Shown here: piece after piece, positions 20,136 through 27,529 of the stretch
How the letters are laid out: the number at the start of each line of letters is the position of its first letter
Position numbering within the stretch: the stretch's first letter is position 1
IMG/VR virus record: IMGVR_UViG_3300044995_000278
Span: 1 to 29,500 of that record
From: a virus
Reading direction: 5' to 3' (one strand)
DNA: 29,500 nt
Position numbers and translations under genes: made by a program
Notes under the pieces: generated by a model
Told to the model about the DNA's origin: nothing
The model's database searches: none
The model's input: only the letters and a program-made list of their open reading frames with translations

Positions 20136-22910
20136 TTAGTTGGATTTTGCTTCTCTTACAAATCGAATACAATAATCTTCATTTAATTCAATAACCTCAC
20201 CATCAGAATCTTCAAATACAAATATCTTTTCTAGATTAGCAGCTCTATAGTTGCCATTATATTTTAAATTATTTTTATAAGGAGGTATTTTATATAAACA
20301 ACCTTCATTTAATTTATTTAAATCAAATGGTGTAAATTCCTCAACTTCATCCAATGAAACGTTTTCTACCTCTTCAAAATCTTCTCTTAATAATGAATTA
20401 ATAGATTCATTGAAAATCAATAATGATTCTTTTGGTGTGTATAAATTATTAGACTCATTAATTTTGTCTACTTTCAAGCGATAAACTTGATTATCAACAA
20501 ATTTGGTAATCTTTTTTGACTTTTTACTTTCCAAAAGTTTAATAAAAGCTTTCTTTTTGAATTGTTTAGATTCAGCAATTAAAAATGGTACTTTTGTTTC
20601 TTCATCTAAACCAACTTGAAATTCTATTTTAGCTTCTGTTAATATTTGTGCTATTTTTTCTATATTAGATTCATCAGTTACTATTATTCCTTCATAGCAA
20701 GTGCCAATTCCTTTAATTAAAGAATTTATTTTTTTATCTTTCAGTGATAACAGAGATTTAGATTCTGAAACATTAAATTTTTTTGCAAAATTAAATCCCT
20801 TACCTTTATTGTTATTTTCGTTAATATTACCTAAAACCTTATAATTGGTAATTACAAAATCTAAAGTAGTGTTTTCTCCAGCAGCTATAGCGTCTTTTAT
20901 TTCATCTTCAGATAATCCATAATAAAAGATATTTTCATCATTTTCATCAACATCATCATGTTCTTTCACTATAAGACCACTAAATTCTGATTTATCATCT
21001 TTAAAATATCCATCTATAGAAAAATATTTAGATGTAGTATTGTGTGATGATTCATTAATAATCTTTGCAACACTAGAATCTTTTTGAGTGACCATTAATT
21101 GCTTTTCTGGATCATAGATAAATGTTTTTTTACCATTAACAAATCCTTCAAAGATACCATTTTTCTTTATTATTGAATGGTCATCTTTTTTATTGAAAGT
21201 TTTTACTATTTTAGCCCAACTTTCATTAGTTACTTGTAATTTCATATTTTTAGATTCTTTTGTGAATATTTTATTGAAATTCTCTTGATTATAAGGGTTT
21301 TCAAAAAATTTATTTAGTTTTTCTATTTTATCTTTTTTGACCTTTTCAGAATAGTTAGATTTATTAACAATTTCTAGTATGTTATTTTTAACATCATTTA
21401 TATTCTCTGATTTAACTAATTTAGTAATATATTCACCCAATAATTCTTTTAATTTATTGTCTTCAGAAGGAAAAGTTTGCAATGATTCTTCAAGAATGGT
21501 TTCCTCTTCATCCTCTAAAGCTTTTTCAAGTTCATCATCTAATGACAATTCTTCTTCATCCTCTAAAGCTTTTTCAAGTTCATCATCTAATGACAATTCT
21601 TCATCTTCTTTTGACGTATCTTCAAGTTCATCATCTAATGACAATTCTTCATCTTCTAATGAATTTTCTTCACTAGCGATTTTTTCTAAAGCCTTCTTAC
21701 CATCATTTAATACTTCTTCTTTCTTTTTTATTTGATTTATTTTTTCTTCTATGATTGTTTTTTCTCCTTTCAATTTTACATATAAATCTTGTATGTCTTG
21801 ATCTTTTTTTGTATCCTCATCAAGATCATCAATTTTTCCTAAATTAGTTTCAACTATCTGTAGTTTATTTTCTAGTTCTTCTAATTGTTTTTTTGATTCA
21901 TCTGATAATTCTGTTTCTTCTATGTCGCTAGTACTTTCAAGTTTTAATATTTCATCACTAATAGATTCATTAATCAATTTAACGTTTTCTTTATTAAAAG
22001 GAACTACCGTATTTTCGCCTACTATAGCAATAGAACCATTAGGGACTGGTGTCATTGCAATTGATTCGTTGTCTCCACTAATAACAATCACACCAAGATC
22101 ATTTAACATATTGACATATTGTTTGGCAGAATCTTGTATTTTTTGTGGTAATTTTTCAATTCCTTTCAAATCCATTCCTACGGACAAATCAAAATCTTTA
22201 ATGTAAATCTCTTTTGCTGTTGATATAAATTGGCTAGTTATTGTTAAAAATTCAGCTATTCTATTTTTTTCTTCTTCTGTGAAGTCTCCATTAACATCAA
22301 ATAATTCTAATTGTAGAGATTCATTAATCTTTATTAGTTTACCATCTACCACAGTTAGTTTTTTATTACCTAACTTTAATTCTGGTAAAAGTTTTGTTAC
22401 ATGCATTACTCTACCGTCCTTTGTGGTAAAATAATCTATTGCACTTTGTGAATCAAAAGATATTTTAGATAAGTTATACATTAATTTAACAATATCTTCA
22501 TGTAAATGTCTTTTTCTTCCAAATTTAGAATTTAAATAAGCAAAAATTTTACTACTTGGTAAGCTTAAAGAATTAAACAACGTAACAATTTCATCTGAAT
22601 ATAAATCTTGATCATCTTCTGATAATTTTTCTATGGTACTTTGAACAAGATAGTATGCTTTAAATCTTTGTTTTAATTTTTCTTGCTCTTCTTTAGTTAA
22701 TTTTAAATCTTTACTGGATATATTTTGTAAAATATTAATATAATAATCGTTTAAAACTTTTGGTTGAATAGAGTTATAATTTTCGTTAATAGGTACATAT
22801 TTTCCAGAATCAGTTCTAATAGATAATTTTTCATTACAAATTAATCTTTTCTCAATTAATTCTGGATTATTTAAAACTGATCTAAAATTATCAAAAATTT
22901 CTTTTATCAT
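20136..22910 (-). CDS. Large acidic coiled-coil protein with prohead-protease-like motifs
   Basis: 924-aa protein, no family recognised. Residues 1-330 are mixed alpha/beta (VTKLLPELKLGNKKLTVVDG, IVISGDNESIAMTPVPNGSIAIVG). Residues ~330-415 are a coiled coil (KKQLEELENKLQIVETNL). Residues ~416-475 are a 16-residue acidic repeat (ELSLDDELEKALEDEE). Beyond 480 come charged helices and beta segments, ending in a compact domain (~860-924, YKIPPYKNNLKYNGNYRAANLEKIFVFEDSDGEVI) that looks like an SH3-like barrel. INES occurs at 195-198, 313-316, 618-621 and 817-820, with TNES, FNES, IAES and LLES elsewhere, similar to the T4 gp21 cleavage consensus (I/L)-x-E. A scaffold/core or processed internal head protein is the best guess. 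It lies upstream of the sigma gene on the same strand and is divergent from gp15. Confidence 0.7.
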   Translation of the reverse strand: MIKEIFDNFRSVLNNPELIEKRLICNEKLSIRTDSGKYVPINENYNSIQPKVLNDYYINILQNISSKDLKLTKEEQEKLKQRFKAYYLVQSTIEKLSEDDQDLYSDEIVTLFNSLSLPSSKIFAYLNSKFGRKRHLHEDIVKLMYNLSKISFDSQSAIDYFTTKDGRVMHVTKLLPELKLGNKKLTVVDGKLIKINESLQLELFDVNGDFTEEEKNRIAEFLTITSQFISTAKEIYIKDFDLSVGMDLKGIEKLPQKIQDSAKQYVNMLNDLGVIVISGDNESIAMTPVPNGSIAIVGENTVVPFNKENVKLINESISDEILKLESTSDIEETELSDESKKQLEELENKLQIVETNLGKIDDLDEDTKKDQDIQDLYVKLKGEKTIIEEKINQIKKKEEVLNDGKKALEKIASEENSLEDEELSLDDELEDTSKEDEELSLDDELEKALEDEEELSLDDELEKALEDEEETILEESLQTFPSEDNKLKELLGEYITKLVKSENINDVKNNILEIVNKSNYSEKVKKDKIEKLNKFFENPYNQENFNKIFTKESKNMKLQVTNESWAKIVKTFNKKDDHSIIKKNGIFEGFVNGKKTFIYDPEKQLMVTQKDSSVAKIINESSHNTTSKYFSIDGYFKDDKSEFSGLIVKEHDDVDENDENIFYYGLSEDEIKDAIAAGENTTLDFVITNYKVLGNINENNNKGKGFNFAKKFNVSESKSLLSLKDKKINSLIKGIGTCYEGIIVTDESNIEKIAQILTEAKIEFQVGLDEETKVPFLIAESKQFKKKAFIKLLESKKSKKITKFVDNQVYRLKVDKINESNNLYTPKESLLIFNESINSLLREDFEEVENVSLDEVEEFTPFDLNKLNEGCLYKIPPYKNNLKYNGNYRAANLEKIFVFEDSDGEVIELNEDYCIRFVREAKSN
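21511..21654 (-). repeat. 48-bp tandem repeat encoding an acidic 16-residue unit
   Basis: Three copies (21511-21558, 21559-21606, 21607-21654), in frame on the minus strand, encoding variants of ELSLDDELEKALEDEE. The first two are nearly identical and the third is diverged in its first third, so the array probably grew recently by slippage or unequal recombination. Confidence 0.85.
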
Positions 22911-22948
22911 GATTTATTTTTTGTTATATATTATTTGATAAATACATC
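22911..22948. promoter_or_regulatory. 38-bp divergent intergenic region, candidate late promoters
   Basis: Contains TTATATATTATT about 20-27 bases before the plus-strand ATG; its complement AATATATAAC lies about 14-21 bases before the minus-strand ATG. TGATAAATA, similar to T4 TATAAATA, also lies just before the plus-strand start. Too short for conventional paired promoters; no ribosome-binding site seen. Confidence 0.3.
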
Positions 22949-23674
22949 ATGTATAATCAAAAACGTTTTAGTAACAGAGTACTAGTTGGATTATCATCAT
23001 TCTTATATGACTGTCTAAGTATAGTAGAAGTTAGGCATAATATAGAAGAAGTAGTAAGAATACCATTTTTTATAGCAGAAAGTGGTGAAGAACAATTTAT
23101 GAAAGATTTATTCTTAGATCATGATAAGTATAAAAATGAACTTTCTTGTAAGGTAGATGGCACTGTAAATCAAGTTCCTAGAGGTGTTATCAAAATGCTA
23201 TCTCCATCCGTACTTTCATCTGATATGCCAAATCATTATAACAAAATGGTCTATAACAAAGTAGTTGATGCAGAATTTTCTAAAGAAATAAGAAATTTTG
23301 TGAGCTTAGGTCATTATAGACCTATGTTATACAATTTTGAAATAACTATTAGATGCTCAAATCATGATCAAAGATTAAATATATTTGATAATATAATAGA
23401 TCAATTGACATATTCTAGATACTTTTATTTTTCTTATGATGGTTTTCCAAAGCTCAAAGCTCAGATAAAATTTCCAGATGACTATTCTGTTGACAGAGAA
23501 TATAAAATATCTTTTTCTAATAATCCAAAACCAGAATTATCTTTTAATTTGGAACTACGTTGTTATAAGCCTATAATAGACGAAAGAAGTGAGTATCATT
23601 TAAATAATACGATTAAAAAATCACAAGTGGCTTATGTCGAAAAAAACAGAATTCAATCAGGAGAAGATTCTTGA
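22949..23674 (+). CDS. 15: Tail completion / sheath stabiliser, gp15-like
   Basis: 241-aa protein with the T4 gp15 style. The N-terminus has RFSNRVLVGLSSFLYDCLSIVEV, then IEEVVRIPFFIAESGEEQFMKDL (residues ~30-53), matching 'IxVPIxYxxxExFxxR'. The middle has VPRGVIKMLSP where gp15 has its 'LPRMSFEI' strand. GHYRPMLYNFEITIRCSNHDQRLNIFDNIIDQL (about 120-152) follows 'PVPYxxxFxLxIxxxxxxDxxQIxEQIL', and the C-terminus ends in a strand LSFNLELRCYKPI like the final gp15 strand. T4 gp15 is 272 aa and caps the tail before head joining. The assignment is from ordered resemblance, not a catalytic motif. The next gene starts inside its last 41 bases. Confidence 0.55.
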   Translation: MYNQKRFSNRVLVGLSSFLYDCLSIVEVRHNIEEVVRIPFFIAESGEEQFMKDLFLDHDKYKNELSCKVDGTVNQVPRGVIKMLSPSVLSSDMPNHYNKMVYNKVVDAEFSKEIRNFVSLGHYRPMLYNFEITIRCSNHDQRLNIFDNIIDQLTYSRYFYFSYDGFPKLKAQIKFPDDYSVDREYKISFSNNPKPELSFNLELRCYKPIIDERSEYHLNNTIKKSQVAYVEKNRIQSGEDS

Positions 23675-24425
23675 TCAAAATACTATTTTTAAATTTCCTG
23701 GAACAAAAAGAAGAATTCAATATAAAAATAAATCTTTTATTTTAACTGATAAAGGTTTATCTATAACAGACTTAGATTGTTTGCTTAATTATGAAGATTA
23801 CTTTATTAAATATGAAGTTTTACCTTTAGTAAAACATGTTAATAAAAAATCTTTTGTTACATATAACTGTGAACAAAATATTTTAATATTAGATAATTTA
23901 GTAATAGAGGATAAGCTAAAAAATGTTGCTATATATAACATTAATTCAATGTCTTTAGAAGAAAAAATGAATTATTGTTATTGTTTCATAAAAAATGGTC
24001 AAAAAACTATTGTAAAAGATATCTTTTCTTCTTTTAATAATAGATTAAAGAAAGTAATAAAAGAAATAATTGACAATACTAACATTTCAGACATAGAAAA
24101 TAGTTTTATTATTGTAAACAATATAGATTCTTTTGAAAGAAAAATAATAACCATAGCCAATATTATTCTTAATAACATTAATAAAAAAATAGATGTTACT
24201 GGTGGATTAAAAGCCCCTATAAAAATGGAAAAATCTTTTAATAATAAAGATTTTATATATGATGTTTGTAGCAAAAATTATAAGACAAAATCAGAATTTA
24301 TATTATTTTTATTAATACTAATGATGCTATGTGGTAATAATTTTAAATTCGTGGAATCTCTTGATGAGAAAGACAAAATTAAATTAGATAAGATAAATGA
24401 TGTATTATATACTGTGATATTTTAA
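23634..24425 (+). CDS. Hypothetical protein downstream of the gp15-like gene
   Basis: 263-aa ORF. The first ATG (23634, MSKKTEFNQEKILDQNTIFKFPGTKRR) overlaps the upstream gene by 41 bases. Residues 8-30 read FNQEKILDQNTIFKFPGTKRRIQYKNK, and the rest is mostly helical with many Ile and Asn. A short hydrophobic segment, FILFLLILMMLCG, near residue 230 could be buried or membrane-associated. This length and place suit a small late protein such as a chaperone or head-tail factor, but I recognise no family. The stop shares TTAA with the convergent gene. Confidence 0.65.
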   Translation: MSKKTEFNQEKILDQNTIFKFPGTKRRIQYKNKSFILTDKGLSITDLDCLLNYEDYFIKYEVLPLVKHVNKKSFVTYNCEQNILILDNLVIEDKLKNVAIYNINSMSLEEKMNYCYCFIKNGQKTIVKDIFSSFNNRLKKVIKEIIDNTNISDIENSFIIVNNIDSFERKIITIANIILNNINKKIDVTGGLKAPIKMEKSFNNKDFIYDVCSKNYKTKSEFILFLLILMMLCGNNFKFVESLDEKDKIKLDKINDVLYTVIF

Positions 24426-24700
24426 GACATTCCACCACCACCACCCCCATCTACGATAAGGCTGACAGAAATAACTGTTGATTCTCCATTAAAAGGATTT
24501 CTAAAAGTAATTTCACCAGTAAACGGTGATGTTGCTTCTAATACGGATCTATATAACGATGGATTAAATGTGCCAAAATGTGCTGTTTTACCAAATATCA
24601 CAAATTTATTTAAAGCCATAAAGTATTCCTTACCAGATGGCAATCCAGAATTATTTGTTGGTTCTCCATTTGGATATGTTACTAATATTGGTGTTATCAT
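24422..24700 (-). CDS. Small virion-like protein with polyglycine C-terminus
   Basis: 92-aa ORF starting two bases after the stop of the large fibre gene, so almost certainly co-expressed with it. The N-terminus MITPILVTYPNGEPTNNSGLPSG and the middle FRNPFNGESTVISVSLIVD are beta-rich and low in charge, typical of fibre or appendage proteins; it ends DGGGGGGMS. An alternative start at the internal Met near residue 28 is possible but less likely given the spacing. Could be a fibre-tip or fibre-joint protein, or an assembly factor; inferred from context. Confidence 0.6.
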   Translation of the reverse strand: MITPILVTYPNGEPTNNSGLPSGKEYFMALNKFVIFGKTAHFGTFNPSLYRSVLEATSPFTGEITFRNPFNGESTVISVSLIVDGGGGGGMS

Positions 24701-24702
24701 TT

Positions 24703-27528
24703 TTAATAAGGATTAGTTAATATACAATCTATTTGACCTCTAATACGAGTATCAGTACCTTTATTATTAAGTTCAGTAAATAGAAATCTTAATGCTTTTG
24801 TATTAGCAGCTGCTATTACAGAAACTGCCTGATTTGTACCACTTATTTCAAAAAACGTTGCTGTAGAATATGAATTATTTTGAAAATTAGAAGTTAAAAT
24901 GGGAGTAAGATCAACATGATAAGTTCCAACAGGACTATTACCAAAATTTTGATTTATATCAAAATTAATATGTAAATTTTTACCAAATCTTTTGAGAATA
25001 AAAGTACCAGAACAAGATGATGTAGTATGTGCTGGAGGTAAATTACCATCTAAGTTAAGTGAAGTAGCATATTTTGTTGTTAAATTAATTGAATTATGTA
25101 TGACTATTGGTCTATAAGGCACTCCAGGTATTGAAGGATCAAAACCATTGTCTACTCCAAATATGTGTGAAATAGCACCACCAAAAAAGGTAGAATTAGT
25201 AACAACATGCCATACTATAACTTGACTAAAACCAAGAATAAACTTTCTATTTTTTAATTTAATAACACTTCCAGAATTTAATGTTATATAATGATTAGTA
25301 CCATCATATAGTAATTGTTCATATTCAGAATAAGTTACTATAGGATCACCTGATGATAAAGTTAAATCATTTATTATAATTTTTGTACTTGCTCCAAAAG
25401 TACCACCTATTAAAGTTATTTCAGTACCATCAGATATACTAGCTATTCTTTTTATTACTGGAATTGCACTAGAATTTATATAAAAAGTATTTCCACCATC
25501 CTTTGGTAGCGTTAACAAACCACCAAAAGTAATATGAGAACCATTTAATATGGTAGGATAAGCTGCTTCCTCTTGTAATGCAGTCCATCTTTGATTTTTA
25601 TTTGTGTATGCTTTTCTATACCAAGCACTCCATTGATAACCAAAATTGTTAAGGTTAATATAAAAGAAATTTCTTTTTCTTTCCCAAATGTCTGGTGGTT
25701 CTTGAGTATTATTTAAAGATATTTGTTTTTGAATTACGTTTCCAAGCGATGAATCATGAATAACTTCTGTTATTATATTATTGTGTCCAATAGGTGATCT
25801 ATTGGCACAAGTAACAGATACATCACTCTGTCTCCAAATGCCTGGTTCTATCAAGTTATTAAAATCAGAAGATATGTCTCCTGATTCAAAATATCTTGAT
25901 TGATTATGATTAACAAAATTTTCTTCTATAACATTCCAATATGAATTTGCAAAATCATATTTTAGTTTAATTGATTCTTTCTCAAAAATATACAGTCTAC
26001 CAATAGAAGACGTAATGTTTAAGTTACCCCCAGAATCTAATATTAGACCACCATTAACTGGAGTTATTGTTATTATTTCATCATTTTTTGGATTAGAAAT
26101 ATTTGAAACTACATTAGCCAATGAGCAATCTAAATTAATACTATTACCAGAAATAGTATTCATGTTTAACGTACCACTTGGAGGACATAGTACGTTAATA
26201 CTAGAAACACCCAGTCTAGTATTTACCAATAATATAGAATTGTTGTTGCTGGATATTACTAATTCATTAGTAACGTTTATACTAGATGATGGATTACTAC
26301 CACCAATATTCATTGTTAAGAAATCAACAACAATATTTTCAGATGTTATTTCTATTGGTTCTGAAATAAGATTTGATAAATTTATTATTTTAACGCCTTT
26401 TACAAAGTGAATCTCATTTGTTAATACACCACTAGTAGTACTATCAAATTTAATTATTGGATAATCTACTAAAATTTGTGCAGTAGTGTTACTACTAGTT
26501 GTTACAATTTCTAAGTTGTCTCTAGTATTAGTTATTTTAACGCCATTAGTAACAAATCCTATTTCTATAAAATCTGTGTAACTTAATATTTGACTATTAT
26601 ATGGTGTAATTCTAAATTTTGATGTTTTTATTATAGCTTTATTTCCTAATGGATTAATATAATCATGCTCAAAAAATAAAGCACTTTCATTATTATTTGA
26701 TAAGCCAAATATACTCTTATTTAAAGATTGATATTCTTTATAATTAATATAAGAACTTCTAGCACCAACATTAGAGTTTATAGCTTCTCTATATTTGAAC
26801 GCTAATTGTGCAAAAAAATTACTACCTGTTGGTTCTATATCTCCAGCAGTATTACCATTAAACTCATCAATTACGTTAGTAACTACATTAGAAAAGTTTT
26901 GTACTCCAGGAAATGTGTTAGTTCCTATTAATAATCTGAAAAATTCAGCTTTGTCAGTATTAGTTAATGGAAGGGCTGTTCTTTTTGCTAATACAACACT
27001 GTTGTTATTTTTATTCAATGCTGTACTTAATGGATTCTGATTTGCATCAACATCTGTATTATAAATTACAAATTTGGTAATAGTATTACTACTAAGAGCA
27101 GCAAATGCATCTTGTGAAAATAAGAATAAAGGTAAAGATGAACCTATTATATTAAGTTGAAACTCATAGTATAGATTTCCATTAACTAGATTTTTCTTTA
27201 CGAGAAAAAAATCACTTTGTACGTCTATTAAAACATCATCTTCTAAGTGACCACTTAATGGATTAACTGGATCACCATCGTTAACATCTAAATTAGTAAA
27301 CCAAATCCTACTTCCACGATCTCCTTTATCTCCTTTATCTCCTTTAACTGTAAATCCTGGATCTCCTTTATCTCCTTTATCTCCTTTATCTCCTTTTTTA
27401 CCACCTCCAAAATTAACTATCTCATTAAAATTCTCATTTAATTTTTCTATAAGAATTTCAATTGTATCATCTGGCTTAATTTCTCTTAAAATAAGATTGG
27501 GATAATTAATGTAAGGTATATTACTCAT
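24703..27528 (-). CDS. Tail fibre with collagen-like repeat
   Basis: 941-aa receptor-binding or fibre protein. Residues 1-40 (MSNIPYINYPNLILREIKPDDTIEILIEKLNENFNEIV) look like an attachment segment. Residues ~44-74 are collagen-like Gly-X-Y triplets (GDKGDKGDKGDPG and GDKGDKGDRG) interrupted by FTVK, expected to form a trimeric helix. Residues ~75-900 are N/S/T-rich beta sequence with ladder-like strands. The final ~110 residues, from HTTSSCSGTFILKRFGKNLHINFDI, resemble a globular tip of the 'GTFILxRxG' kind seen at fibre ends. It probably determines host binding. The start follows the upstream stop by one base and a small Gly-rich protein follows. No chaperone or lyase motif seen. Confidence 0.8.
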   Translation of the reverse strand: MSNIPYINYPNLILREIKPDDTIEILIEKLNENFNEIVNFGGGKKGDKGDKGDKGDPGFTVKGDKGDKGDRGSRIWFTNLDVNDGDPVNPLSGHLEDDVLIDVQSDFFLVKKNLVNGNLYYEFQLNIIGSSLPLFLFSQDAFAALSSNTITKFVIYNTDVDANQNPLSTALNKNNNSVVLAKRTALPLTNTDKAEFFRLLIGTNTFPGVQNFSNVVTNVIDEFNGNTAGDIEPTGSNFFAQLAFKYREAINSNVGARSSYINYKEYQSLNKSIFGLSNNNESALFFEHDYINPLGNKAIIKTSKFRITPYNSQILSYTDFIEIGFVTNGVKITNTRDNLEIVTTSSNTTAQILVDYPIIKFDSTTSGVLTNEIHFVKGVKIINLSNLISEPIEITSENIVVDFLTMNIGGSNPSSSINVTNELVISSNNNSILLVNTRLGVSSINVLCPPSGTLNMNTISGNSINLDCSLANVVSNISNPKNDEIITITPVNGGLILDSGGNLNITSSIGRLYIFEKESIKLKYDFANSYWNVIEENFVNHNQSRYFESGDISSDFNNLIEPGIWRQSDVSVTCANRSPIGHNNIITEVIHDSSLGNVIQKQISLNNTQEPPDIWERKRNFFYINLNNFGYQWSAWYRKAYTNKNQRWTALQEEAAYPTILNGSHITFGGLLTLPKDGGNTFYINSSAIPVIKRIASISDGTEITLIGGTFGASTKIIINDLTLSSGDPIVTYSEYEQLLYDGTNHYITLNSGSVIKLKNRKFILGFSQVIVWHVVTNSTFFGGAISHIFGVDNGFDPSIPGVPYRPIVIHNSINLTTKYATSLNLDGNLPPAHTTSSCSGTFILKRFGKNLHINFDINQNFGNSPVGTYHVDLTPILTSNFQNNSYSTATFFEISGTNQAVSVIAAANTKALRFLFTELNNKGTDTRIRGQIDCILTNPY
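27321..27398 (-). repeat. 9-bp tandem repeats encoding Gly-Asp-Lys
   Basis: Two runs of the plus-strand unit CTCCTTTAT (27321-27346 and 27363-27398), complement of GGA-GAT-AAA triplets, coding the collagen-like GDK units. Slippage here would alter fibre shaft length in steps of three residues. Confidence 0.85.
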
Positions 27529-27529
27529 T

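Noticed and set aside
21379-21735. Plus-strand serine-rich ORF opposite the acidic repeat
   Set aside because: It is the antisense reading of the 48-bp acidic repeat; the serine runs come from complementing Glu/Asp codons.
26015-26410. Plus-strand ORF opposite the tail fibre
   Set aside because: Shadow of the 941-aa fibre gene, whose forward frame shows clear collagen-like and fibre features.
27321-27398. Tandem repeats as a CRISPR array
   Set aside because: The unit is 9 bp, contiguous, in frame and encodes Gly-Asp-Lys triplets; no spacers.
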